From: Ectocarpus siliculosus
Taxonomy: Eukaryota > Sar > Phaeophyceae > Ectocarpales > Ectocarpaceae
DNA: 64,000 nucleotides
Assembly: GCA_000310025.1 (NCBI GenBank)
Contig: FN649752.1
Span: forward strand, 4,088,635-4,152,634
Reading direction: 5' to 3'
Shown here in pieces: positions 13,601 to 26,900 of the stretch. Position 1 is the first letter of the stretch. Each line of letters begins with the position of its first letter. The notes beneath the pieces are model-generated. The model was not told the origin of the DNA. It saw only the letters and a list, made by a program, of their open reading frames with translations, and ran no database searches. The position numbers and the translations under genes are program-made.

Positions 13601-16600
13601 CAGATCGGGACGTCCAAGGTGCGCCGCTTTTGCGCATAACCAACCAACTGAATCGGAGAGGGGATTGTTTTTCATGAGCTGGCTCTCATGTTGGTTTCAC
13701 CACCACCACCACCACCGCGGTCTTCCCTTGGACTACTTGGTGTGGAGAAACAGTAGTACGAAATACGAAGTACTTCCGTTTTGTGGGTCAATTTTGGATC
13801 AAGGCTCGGTTTCTGATACATTTTACACCGTCGAGCTTAGACTACCATCCACCATGTGGGATGTACTTGATGTCTGATGTGGGATACACCTCGGATGCGT
13901 GCTTTCCCATCCCCAATTCCTCGTTGCCCCGGAAATTATTTTTACAACCTCCTTTTCGTAGTATAGAAACCGGGCCGGTGTCGTAGTGGTGTTTCGTACC
14001 TTTAATAGCTGCATCGCGAACGCAGGCCGCTATGGTAGGATGTTTCCTATACTTGAAGTACCAGATAGCCACACTTACAAGGCTGGCCGGTAATGATGTC
14101 TCGTAATAGTAGGTGAACTGCTGTGTGCCCAGAGAAAACAGCTTGGTCCTGCTGCAAACTCTCGCTCGGCGGAGGAAGGTATTAGCTGATCAGGGGCGTG
14201 ACTCTGTCGATTCCAGCCTCATTGAAGAGCCCGAGGCCGTTCGTGTTTCTCGTCTTGAGACAAATGTGAAATGCGACGGGGGTCCATCAGACCGCTCTAG
14301 AACGAGGATGGTGTTGAAACAGGTGTTTTCATTTTGTTTACAAACACCTAAAAACATTATTTCATATCGTTAATTAATGAGTCCAGGATATATAACTGGT
14401 AGCAGTTTGTTCATTATGTTGTAGACCCTCCTGTGCTTCTACACAGCTGTATTGTTGTCGGCATTGCGTGCAACGAAAACTTTACTCATCATCCACCTGC
14501 CACCGCTGGTCGGAAAACCTTGGTTGGTTGCTGTTGGGTCGAAACGGCAGGTTTTCCTCCGCACGTCCATGTCGGACAAGCTCAACCTCATGGTGGACCT
14601 TCGGAAGAAGTGCGCCACCCGCGTCATCCAGCGCTGGGTGGTCAACACCAGGCGAAGGAGTGTTGTGCGTACCACGCTGCAGGTAAAGAAAAATGAAAAC
14701 ACGGTACTGCTCGGGGCTGTAAGGATCAAAGTCAAGGGAGCACAGCCCCCCCCCCCCCCCCCCCCCCCCCCCNNNNNNNNNNNNNNNNNNNNNNNNNNNN
14801 NNNNNNNNNNNNNNNNNNNNNNNNNNNNNNNNNNNNNNNNNNNNNNNNNNNNNNNNNNNNNNNNNNNNNNNNNNNNNNNNNNNNNNNNNNNNNNNNNNNN
14901 NNNNNNNNNNNNNNNNNNNNNNNNNNNNNNNNNNNNNNNNNNNNNNNNNNNNNNNNNNNNNNNNNNAAAAAACCCCCCCCCCCCCCCCCCCCGCGCCCTC
15001 GCCCTCGCCCATGTGTATCTTCCTGTTATATGGCGGAAATACTGTTTTTTTTTATTTTCTGAATATAACCCAACGAATCCATCTCTATCTAGGAAAAGAG
15101 TCTGAAACAGATTTAAGATAGATTTGCAATGAATTGATAGCGTCAGAGAAAGCCACCTGTATTTCCACGTTTTCCCGAGCAGCACACAGCGATATCTCCC
15201 CTGTGGGTTTCAGGCTCCACAAGACAGTTTGGTAGCCGTCTTTAGTTTTTGTTTTCTTTCGAACTGCCATTTTGCCTTAACGTTTCCCTTAACGCGAGGG
15301 GAAGAGAGAGAAGAGAGAGAAGAGAGAGAAACCACACCGACAGAGGAAGTTTCCAGCAGACGCTCTCGGCTCGTATCCTACCTTGTCTCCTCCCATCAGT
15401 ACTGCTGTCTCTCCCTCTCTCCCCCAAGACTAGCAGCCTGGGTATTTTAGGAAGTATACATGTCACTGAAAGACTACCCGTTCGAGATATTACCCCTACC
15501 CCAGTCTCTCATTTTTCCACCGGTGTGAGGACCTCAGCGGCCTACGGTTGCAAACTGGAAGCTTGTTGAGATGCAGTCATTGGTACAGGATGAGGTGCGG
15601 GTGACTGCAGCGGTGCTTGGACCAACTCAACGCCATGTCGGGCTTCCGTACGGATGTACATCGCCGAGGCCGACGACCGGTAACCGATCGCCCACGAGCA
15701 GCCAAGGGCGGCACCTCATCCTGCACCAACGACTGAATCTCAACAAGCTTCAAGTTTGCAACCGTGGGCCGCTCGCCGATAAGCATCCAGTCTTTCATGA
15801 ATAGCCAGGTTGTGCCACGCCGCTAGGAAATCTTGGCGCGAGCGTCTGCACGTGCACCATGGACATGGTCTGTGACGAACACCAGGGGCGGGTCTCCCGC
15901 CGGTGTTCGCCCGCCCCAGTTCGATATCGGTCCACCGACGCCGCCGCCTCGCGATCTCCTTTCTCCGCTTGCAACTGGCTGACGAACCTGACCGTTCGCG
16001 ACATCGAAGCTCTCGTTCATCGCCGCCAACGCCGCACGCATCTCGGCATGTCGGCGGAGCTCTCGCCCCGCCGCCGCGCAGCGGCGCAGCCGACCGCGGT
16101 CCGACCCCCTATTTGGCGTCGGTCGTGTCGTGCTAATGGTGGGTGGCTGAGCAGTGCGCCCCCGACCCCGCCCCGCCGGCGTCCCACCGGACGTCGATCT
16201 CGTCGCTGACGGCAACTGTCGTGTCGAAACACCGCACGGCCAAAGGGACGGGGACAACAAGCAAGTATGAAACGACATATTATCGCGGGCGGTAGCTGCT
16301 GCTGCTCGGCGAACACCGACCGCTGCGGAATCACGTCGATTTGTGCATGTATGGCGGATAGTTTGGTTCAAGTAACTGCGCACTTGTAGACAGCCTTTTT
16401 TTCTTTACAACAAACACCTCTACGCGCCTTTTTTCCCCCATGGCCTGCTTCGCCCATCGCTACGCAGCCGTTCTTGAAGTCGTCGGTGAAGCTGATGAAG
16501 TACCTTCGAGCCGCGGCTTACTTCCGGAACCTGCTCGAAGAGAGGCGGGCGGCGACTTCGATGGCGCGGTGGTACCGTCTGTCCAGGGACCGTAAGCGGT

Positions 16601-17852
16601 TCGTGTCCATGAGGGATGCCGAGAAGGTGGTCAAGGTGAGTGCTAGGTGACACGATGTAAGGTATTACACACCCTGGGCCGACTTTGAATGAACTCCACA
16701 GCAGAGGAGAAGGCGTTGCCGAAAGTAGCGGCGTTGGACCAATCTCGTGGAGAGCTTTCCGCCGTTTTTATTGTACTGAACGCGCGCGGAAGTAGTCTTG
16801 CATTGCGCTTGGTTTGGTGAACACGGGGCACCGATGGTATTGCATGGCAAAGGGTAGAATGGCACGAAGATGGGTAGAACGGCGCAACGTCTTCTTTCCG
16901 AGAATGTAAGATTTTCAGTAGATACCAAGCCAATCCCAACAGGGGGCGCACAAGAGAGAAGTTAAACGAGATTCCCCCTGAACGTCAAGTATGTTTTCCA
17001 CCCTCTTCTCGGTAGATTCTACCGCTGATCGCACTAGTATGCGTACCGCCCGCGGTGAACCGCTGTATCCTGTATTGTGAACATCATTTGTGACACTTAT
17101 TGCCTGGTTGTTGTTGATGTACTGTACTTGTTGAAGTCCGCGATGAGAGTGAGGTACTTCGTGACCCAGCTGGCCGTGAGAAAGGAGTTCGCCGGCAGTT
17201 CAGTGAGCGAGATCGAAGCGGCTATCGAGACCCTCGTGGAGAAGGAGAAGGCGCTCAGAGACAAAAAGGTGTGCAACACATTACTCCGTCCTTTTTGTCT
17301 GGTCTTGCCGTTGTCGTTGTTGTCGTTGGTGGTGGTCTTGTCGTCGTTATTGGCCTTTGTTTCTCGCAGCCATTCCACCTGTTTGTTAGGGCTAGCAGTG
17401 TCCTCAGGCGTGAGCCTCATCCTTTCCAGGACCGAACGAGTGATTTGTGATTTGTCCAATCAAGACCAACTTCATGTTGACCTACACCCCCCCCACCCAC
17501 CCGACAGAATTGTGTTCCTCTCTACGGCAGTAAAAAAAAAAATCGCCGTCTCACCTGCGCCTGACCTACTCCCTGTTTTTCAGGATTTCTTGGCCTGCCT
17601 ACCCGTAGCGTCCCGGCTGCACCACCTGAGGATCGTGGCCACCTCCATGAAGGAGCGCGACGAGAGGCGCAAGGAGCTAGCTGCCGGCGGTAACGGGGGC
17701 GGTGCGATCGGGGCAGACGGCGGCCCCGCTCGGCAAGAGGTGGAGGTGCGTCTGATGGAGGCCGGGTGGAGGATGGCCGACGCAGAGGCGGAACAGAACT
17801 ACGCGGTGTGCACGCGGCTGCAGAGGGAGATCAAGAACCTCGAGGTGCGTTG

Positions 17853-17884
<32 letters not shown>

Positions 17885-19102
17885 GGTGGCGTTGGTGTTG
17901 TTGGTGGTGTTGTTGGTGGTGTTGTTGGTGGTGGTGCTGTTGGGGGTGCGGAGGTCCGTTGGTGCTGATGTTTTTGTTGTCGATGGTGGTGTGGTGGTGC
18001 TGGGCCGTATTTTGAATATTTCGGAATTCGCACCGAAACTAATTGTTGCGAACATCAGTACTGTTGTAACGTACCTGGTATGGTGTTGCCCTCGTGGGTT
18101 GACTTCCCGCGGGTTCCATTGACAACGAATCAATCTAGCATACGATAGCAGTACTTTGTATTTTGCACAAGTCTGCCGCCAATACTATCGCCAAGCACAA
18201 TCGTGTGTTGTCCTTGATACCGCAGGCGCAGCGTGAGCAGAATCCCACGCTGGCGGAGCTGAAAGAGAAGGAGGAGAAGACCAAAGCCGAGATCGACGAG
18301 GCGGCCGCCAACACCGACTACGCGAAGGCGGGGCAGTTGCAGGCGAGATAGTACGAATGTTTGAATGCCAATCCGGAGGAAAGAAGGAAATATGACGCAG
18401 CGCTGCTAATCGCCACTAGTTGTCGTCTCTCGATCGAGATGATGGCCATATGGTTGTATCCAGCGTCGCCCGCTGCCTTTTTTGCGTGTTTAGCTCGGGA
18501 CGAGACGCTTGATCGTCTCCCTGCCTCCCGAGCCCTTGTGGTTCTTCGTCGAAAAATTGTCTGCCGTCGCTGCTGTGTCTGTTGTTGCTGTGGTTGTCGT
18601 CATCGTTGTTGTTGTTGTTGATGTTGTTGTTGATATTGTCTTCACGATAGAACACCGTTCCGATACTACTCTGCTCTGCACCTTCGTATCATCCTTACCG
18701 GTCCAATTGATGCGGGCGTCTTCCGTGGCCACAAGCCAACTACCCAAAACGGCACACACGAAATATCATCAAACGCGCGAAGTCTTGTGTCGGCTTGTTG
18801 TGACGTCAGACGGAGCTGGTGTCGATGGAGGAGAAGATCAAGGTGATCGAAGAGGTAGTGGAGGCCGAAAAGGCCCGGAGCGCCTTGAAGGACTTGTCGC
18901 AGAAGGAGCTCGAGGACAAGATTCACACCACCACCGACGAACTCGAAGCCGCCAAGGCCGCGAAGGACTTCGCCAAGTGCATCGACCTGCAGGTGTCTAG
19001 TGCTGGCGTGACGCAAGATACCACACCCTTTGGAGACTGATTTTCCAAAGCTCGAGTAGAGCTGACGTTTGTTGATGTTGTTGTTGTTTTAGTTATTGCT
19101 GT

Positions 19103-19136
<34 letters not shown>

Positions 19137-19140
19137 TTCG

Positions 19141-19184
<44 letters not shown>

Positions 19185-19215
19185 GCTGTCGTTGTTTTCG
19201 TTGTTGTTGTTTTGA

Positions 19216-19246
<31 letters not shown>

Positions 19247-22200
19247 GCTGCTGTCGTTGTTTTCGTTGTTGTTGTTTTGATGTTGCTGGTGGTGGTTGTG
19301 GTGGTAACCCCTCCCCCTCTCTTGGATACGACCATACCTGTCGCTCGTGCGCGACATCCAGGCACGGCTGTCCGAGATGCAAGCCGCCGCGGAAGCCTTG
19401 CCGACGATGGAGCAGGTGGAGAGGGAGGTCATATCGGCGGAGGCGGAGATGGCGGCGGCGAAGGCCAGGAAGGATTACCGCCGGGCCGCGGAACTTTCCT
19501 TCAAGCTTCCGGCGATTCTGGACCGGCACAGCGCCGTGGCGTCCGCGATCCGGAAGGCGATGAACCGGAAGCAGCTTGCCGAGGAAGTCCAGCGTCTGGA
19601 GGGGGAGGTACCAAAATGTTTTCGTTGACCTGTGGGCTGACTCTGGCTGTAGCTGTAGCTGTAGCTGTAGCTGTAGCTGTAGCTGTAGCTGTAGCTGTAG
19701 CTGTAGCTGTAGCTGTAGCTGTAGCTGTAGCTGTAGCTGTAGCCGTAGCTGTAGCTCTACTACCGTTGGAGGGTTGGTTGTCCGTTGAATGTGATGGTGC
19801 CATGTTAAGCTGATTCATGTGGTCGACTCACAGGTTGTAGTATTGCTGTAATTTGATGTGAGGGTGCCATTTTTCACACACCTTATCTAGCCGATTTCTC
19901 TTGTAATGTAAGGTGGGGGTGTCAAGTGTGGCCGAATTTTGTTCCTGCGCAGTTTTTTACGCGAGAAGGGATCAGCAGTTCTTGCGCAAGTACGTCTTGC
20001 GAAACCTGAATATGCCCTGTTCATGCTGACGCTTTCATTGCAGATGCGCTTGGCGAAGGCTGAGAAGAGGTTCTCTCAGTGCTCTTTGCTGCAGAGGAGC
20101 CTGACCGAGATGCAGATCTTAACCGACGGGCTTCCTAGCGTTCGCGAGATCGAGGAGGAAATCAGGTATCTACGGAGATTTCATTTGTGTTGAGTCTGTT
20201 ATAATATTGTCGTATAATACAACAACGCAGATGCTTGTCCATGTTGAGGGGAAAAATACAGGTGTAGTGATTGCTGTTCAAGAATGCGGTAAGACTGATC
20301 CTCGTACGGCACCACTCCCGTGCAAGTCGGCAGAATGCGTCGTAGCACTCGGAACTCCTCGGTCTACTCGCGTAGACGACTTAGACTAGTCCCCCAGCGT
20401 ACCCCCAACTTGTTTCGTGGCGCCAGACAGTTGATGATATTGTCGGCCCTTTGCTTGCGCTGGCGCCGGCTTTGTCCTGCCAATGTTGGCGTCGTCTCCC
20501 TTTGGTGGTGGCGTCTTGTTGTTGTGCAGACGTACCGTAGACCTTGCTGCTGATCCCGCTCGCGCTGCCGTAGTCTAGCCTAGCGCTGATCCCACCCTAC
20601 CTACCACACGGGTGTTAATATCCTCTCCAAGAGTCTAGCGTAGCGCTGAAATCCCACGCTGCTACGCCTGTGTTGCTATCCTGTCCGATCGCCTGTGTTG
20701 CTACCTCTCCTCGCCGCTGGCTGTTCGTCCAGCGATGTCCGTGTCAAGATGGACACTGCCGTGTCCGAGAAGAACTACGCCGACGCCGAGAAGTTCCGGG
20801 TAAGGCTTACCGAGCTCGCGGAGGAGAAGGCTCTAGCATCCGAGAAGGAGCAGCACTCCAATTCCAGCCCTCAAGACCCAGTGGCCAAGGTGAGGGCGAC
20901 CTTCCGTATTTGGTGAACCTCCCTACAAGAACAAGCCACATGGAGTCATGCGCAGCTGTCATCCGTAAGCAAGGAAGAAATCACAAGGTGCCGAACACCC
21001 TTTGCAGGATGCAGCGGCGACTCGCCGATTACCTCACGGCGCGTCGCGCTTGGGGGTGTGATGCTCTGGTCCGGTGAGAGCCCGGCGTGCTCCGTCCTGG
21101 CTTTGTAGGGATGCGAGATCAGTGGTCTAACGACTACGGCATGCACGACTATGAGTACGACCCCCTACTGTACAGGGGGCCCTGTGGTCAACCTTCCATC
21201 CGCCCTGTGACCGATCAAGGCAATACACTCCCACATGAGTTTGCCACGGGCGCCCAGCGATGACGTTAGTTTTGATGCGTAAAACACAACCAACCAGATT
21301 GCTATGTCAGCGTGACCCTGAGGACTTTGCCCACACCCAGGCAAGGCTGGCCGAGTGTGCGGGAACTGCTGTAGCTTTCGCTTTTCAATTTGGGGAGTTG
21401 CCGCACAGCCGGGGCGATTCGCAGCGCGTGAGGTCGTAACAGCACGAGATCCTCTTACCTCGTGATTCGATCACTCCCAGTCCAATTCCGCCGCTTTTTC
21501 CCCTCATCTTTCTCGTGTTGCAGGCGAGGGCGCGGCTGTCTGCGTCGTCAAGGGACCTAAACTTCAACTCCGAACGGGCGGGGCTGGGGGCATCGGCGGC
21601 AGGGGGGACTGTGATTGACTCTCGAAGCTCGGGAAGTCTTTCTCCTCCCACACCCGCCCCACCGGCCGACCCGAGTTCGGGAGAAAGGAGCTTCACTTCG
21701 CCAAAGGTGGCGTGGAGTTTGAATCATGCATTGGTGTTGCTGCTGCTGCTGTTGCTGCTGGATGTAATCAGTTTGAATCATGCATTGGTGTTGTTGCTGC
21801 TGCTGCTGTTGCTGCTGGATGTAATCAGTGGTTGACAGTGTTCGAGTTATTCAATCTACTGTTGAGACTTGCTCTTTGCTGTTGCTATTGTTTGCTGTGA
21901 ACAGCGGTTCAACATGCTCGAGCTGTTCACGTGTTGAGACTCGTTTCTGTTGCTTCTTTTATCTGTTGTGCCGGTTTGGTGGTTGTTTATGCTCCACCTT
22001 GCCGCCTTCCAGGACGTCACAACCCTCCCCCAACCTCTCTCACCTTGCCATCGTTTTCGCTTTGCATGAATCCGCTGTCACTGTCACTGTCACTGTTACT
22101 GTTACTGTTACTGTGACTGGTGAAGGCCGTGAAGGTGAAGCAAGCTCCCGCCATCCTGTCGCCCGCGAGGGCCACCCCCGTCGCCGCTCGCGTGGCTACC

Positions 22201-23821
22201 GCCAGGCAGGCTCCGGCATCGGTCACGAAAACAGGAGATGACGTCACCGTGTCCAAGCTCAGGCCCAAGGTATGTACCCTTTCATGCCCCCTGAAGCTTA
22301 TCTACATCCCGCATAGGCTCCATCCTCCGGGTTGTGTGTGCGTTCGTCCCAACTATTCTGGCGGTGGTTTACAGGCCTTTCGGTATATATACCTGACGTA
22401 TCGGCTGGGGTCACACAAGAGGAAAGTCACACAAGAGAGATTTTTTTTTTTTTGTTGCCCCACCTTTCCCCCTGTGCGTTCAAGATGAAAACGATGGTTT
22501 GTCAGTGTCTCGGTATGGAATCGGCTATTATGATAGTAATAGGAGCCGATTCGCTTGTTTGGCAAGAGAACACTTGCGACGTGTTGTTCATGACTTGAAA
22601 CTTAGCAACGAACGTTCCGATCTTGGCTCATTCGGTCACGTTCGTTGTGATTATGAATCGAACACCAGTAAATTTCCATGATTATTTGCCATGAATCAAC
22701 CGCAAAACCCTAACGCTGACCCACCCCCCCCCGGTTTGTATGTCACCCGCTCTGGTCGGTGCTGTGTCTGGTGTTTGGGTGTGTCCTTTGCCGCAGCCGG
22801 CCGTTACCGTACCGGAAGGCATGTCCGTGACGGAGGTGTGCAAGGTCATGGCGAACGCGAGGAACGACGCAGCCCTCCTCACCGGGGCCGGCGGTGGCAT
22901 GACCGGCATCATTACGGCCATCGACTGCATTCGGTACGTGTGCTCTCTCTGTCGGTGATGCTTTTGTGATGTTTCGGGAAGGCTAGGTGTTTTTGTGCTT
23001 GGCTGGTTGGGCGCTCGTGCTTTTAGATGTCGTGAACGTGGTGTTTTTGTTTTGGGCTTTTGGGGTACTGTACTGTACTGTACTGTACTGTACTGTAGTG
23101 TACTGTTCTGTACTGTAGTGTAGTGTAGTGTAGTTGGACGCTGGGTGTTGCGAAGCGATCGTACAGAAACATGGTACAAGTGCATGTGTGTCGCGGTGTG
23201 AGAAGTGTGCGTGACTGGTTTTTGCCGAAACCTGTTGCGTTTTTCGCGGGGCTTTCGTTCTCAAGCCTGAGGTTGTGCGAAAAGGTCTTGAGAGTTTACT
23301 CTCATAGTGATTCGGTTCCGCAACAGCAGTTTTTAAGGGCATTGTATCGCACGCACGGCCCTGCTTCCTCTCGACCGTATCGTTTCGTCGGTGCCTCTTC
23401 GTCAAATCGATGGGGTTTCGCTTGTGCCGTTTCGTTTTGTGCTGTTCCGCCGCTTCGGTTTTGCCGTTTCGGTTGTACCGTTTCGGTTGTATCTGTTCAT
23501 TTGTGCCGATTAGTCTCTCCGTGCCGTTTCAATGTTGCATTTTATTTGGCGTCGAACAGGCGGGTGGTTGCGGTTAGCGTGGACCCCAACTCGACCGCCG
23601 CGAGCGAGGTGATGACTCCCAACCCTACGACGGTACTATCCGAAGACAGTGCCATGGAAGCGCTGAGCATCATGCTGGGGAGACACTTCAGACACCTTCC
23701 GGTGAGAGGGCGGTGGAGAGGAGAGGGAAGGAGAGGCCTTGCGTTGGGTAGTGGGAAGTGTTCCTTTTGCTGCGTTGTGGCAGGCATGCGAAGCGACAGA
23801 ACACACGAGCGGTTTAAGACG

Positions 23822-23920
<99 letters not shown>

Positions 23921-26900
23921 TAATTTGGTCGGCCATATGTAGGAACGGCTCTGCCCCTTGTATGGTGCGCGTTTTGTGCAAGGATCTTGGTTGGGAAACG
24001 CCGCACCATTTTCGAGGTCACGTGCACTCTTTTTTTACGCTCACGCCCTCAAGTTTGCGTCCAACCAGTCGTCTACTCAATACCCTCGAAGCGCGGTGTG
24101 CTTTGCTACCCTCCTCGCTCATGCTGCCATCTGGCACGCCGTTTAAACTTGAACCCCCCCACCGCCCCCCCCGGTGTTTGCTATCGGGGTTGGGTTTTCG
24201 TCGCTTGGCAACGACGTTGTAAAACAACCCCCCCCCTCGGTGTTTGCCATCGGGATTGGGTTTTCGTCGCTTGGCAACGACGTTGTAAAACAACCATTTC
24301 ACTTCGTGAACTCGGCAACCAGGTTACCGTTTTTTTTTTTGCCTCTGTTTTTTTTTTTGGCGGTAACCATAATGGTGGTCGAGTAGATCATGTTGTGCGG
24401 GGTGGAGAAACCTCACTCCGCGCAAGGGGGATGATCGCACCATGTTGTGTTAAAATGGTCAAGCATCCTCGAGGCAGTTACACAGTGCTTACAACTGTCT
24501 CTGGAAGTGAAAGCACTAGAAAATAAATTAAGTCATACGCAGCTGTCATCCGTACGCAAGGAAGTAAGCACAAGATGCCGAACACCCTTAGCAGGATGCA
24601 GCTCACCCTTCATGCGACTCGCCGAATACCTCACGGCGCTTCGCGCTTGGTGATGTGGTGCTAACCTGGTCCGGTGAGAACCCGGCGTGCTCCGTCCCGG
24701 CTTTGTAGGGATGCGAGGTCAATGGTCTAACGACTACGGCATGCACGACTATGAGTACACCCCCCCCCCTCCCCCGACGTTCAATTCCAGGTGCGGACCC
24801 CCCGGGGCGACGTTACCGGCATCCTGGACATCGCCAAGTGCCTGTACGACGCTGTGTCTCGCCTGCAGCGCACCGCGAAGCGGAAGTCCGTGGACAGCGG
24901 CGAGGCCGACGAGGCGGAGATGTCGATGCTGGCCGAGCTCGGGAAGGGGAAGGGCAAGAAGAGCAAGGCCGCCATGCAGGCAAGATGATGATGGCGGTCG
25001 CACGAGCGGCGTTGGATGTGCAGAGATCGATTGCGCTCGTTTTTTTTTTTTATCCCCTTTTGCCATCTTGTTGGATTTTTTCCTTCATCTTGGTGTCGTA
25101 TCGGAGATGGGAAGAGAGCGCCACCCCCGTTCATTTTCAACCTCTGGGCCGTTGTGGCCTTGCTGGAACCCAGCCCTGGTTTTTGATCCCACGGCGGTTT
25201 CATTTTTTGGGAAGCTAGTCTTGACGTGTGCCTCGAGCCGGGTACAGTACTGCCATCCCTGCGGTGTGGTCGTTGCACACGTGGGCCAGATGGGCGACTT
25301 TGTTCTGCGTTTCGTCTATGGCTTTAACCCTTCCCCCCCCTTATGGTTGTGTTCGTTGCGTGCCCCCCTCCTTCCCGCTTCGTCCCCAACAACTCAACGT
25401 TCAGAGCAATGTGCTCTATTCCAAGTATTGCCGCCCTGGTTGGGGTAGACATGTTCGTTCCCTCGATGGCGAGCTAGTCCCTTGACGCCAAGCCATGTTC
25501 CCTTGGTTCTTGGTGTGCTCGACAAAGTCTCGAGAACGCGGTTTCCACGTCTCCCTGCTTTTACAATGTTTCTAGTCGTTCTGCGACGCGTGTGCCCTAG
25601 AAAACCCAACCCTAACCCTAACCTATAATAGCCCCCGGGGCGCTGGTTTTCTCGTGCATGTTCAGGCGTTGTTGGCGAAGATGTTCGCGGACGACCCCGA
25701 AGGGGGGACGGGGGTCTCCCTCTCCCTAGCGGAGTTGCTCAAGCTCAAGGGGGAGCCGCAGCTGGTGTTCGCCGATGACAGCGCGAGGGGTGCCGGCAAG
25801 GCCATCGCGCGGGGCCGCAAGGCGGTGAGACGATATTTGTTGTTTTTTGAGGTTGTCACTTTCTTTTTTTCTGGGGCCTTTTCTTTTTTTTTTCGTTCTA
25901 CTGTAGAACTTTGTACCCTTCTTGTTGGTTCTTTCTAGAAAGGTACGCCCCTATTTGGGTGGTTGGCTTGTGACCACGGAAGGCGTTGTCCCCATCAGTT
26001 GGACCAGGACGGACCAGTACGGAGTTTAGAAGGTACGAGTACTAAGCAGAGAGCGGAACGTGTTTTTTTAATGTGAGTATGACAGCAACAATACGTTCTG
26101 ACGCGGGGCTCACGAAGGTTGCGGTTTTGATCGTTGGTGGTTCTCACAGTTTTTTGCCTTGCTGCTGCTGCTGTCGGCTGAGCAGCCCTAGCCCTACCCC
26201 TAACGGCTTTTCGCTGTGCGGGGATGTCGTCGAGGACGCGCGTCATCGTTGTGAGTTCTAAAGTCAAGCATAGGATGATGGTGATATTTCTGCGGTTCAC
26301 CTCTTCTGCCGATTCATAACGCGAAAATGGGGGGACGGGGGCAAGGGGTCTCGTCATGGCTGGTTCGAGAAGATGGTTGTATCAAATATATGTACGGAAG
26401 CTTGGGGGACTGCATTTTTGAACACCGTTGCCCTAGGCCACAAAGGAGATTCATGCACTGTTTTTTCCACGGTTCGGTTTGACGCGGTGCAGGTGCTGGT
26501 GGTTGACAACGGTGGCCTCGCGGGCATCTTTACGGAAAAAGACATGCTGAACCGCGTGCTGTCGAAGGGGATTAATCCCGATGAGGTTTCGGTTGAAGAT
26601 GTCATGACGCCCAACCCTGACACGGTTTCGTCGACCATGACCGTCCTAGAGGCCTTGCAAGAGGTGAGTGTTTAGACTGTTGCATTGGGCTGTTGACAAT
26701 GCTGAAATGGGCTGTTTGACTCTGCAAGAGGTCAGTGTTTAGACTATTGCATTGGGCTCTTTGAGAGGTGAGCGGTTAGACTATTGCATTGGGCTCTTTA
26801 GACTCTCTGGCTATTTTATGAACCTGGTGCTGGTGTTATTTCACAGGCAGGTGCAACCAAACCCTCCGATTCAGTCCGGTTCTACCCGGAGTTGTGTCAG

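Noticed and set aside
18926-19529. Minus-strand open frames rich in Asn, Gln and Thr
   Set aside because: They are translations of the (TTG)n microsatellite. The same applies to the poly-Asn/Gln frames near 2000, 2400, 10600 and 17850.
19501-19818. (Ala-Thr)n, (Ala-Val)n and (Ser-Cys)n frames
   Set aside because: They come from the TGTAGC hexamer array in intron 24.
23542-24027. Ser-Leu and Arg-Glu repeat proteins here and at 59824-60546
   Set aside because: They are products of GA/CT dinucleotide runs.
24687-25448. 253-residue plus-strand open frame
   Set aside because: It overlaps exon 31 in another frame and runs through intron sequence. The product is low-complexity and unrelated to any family.
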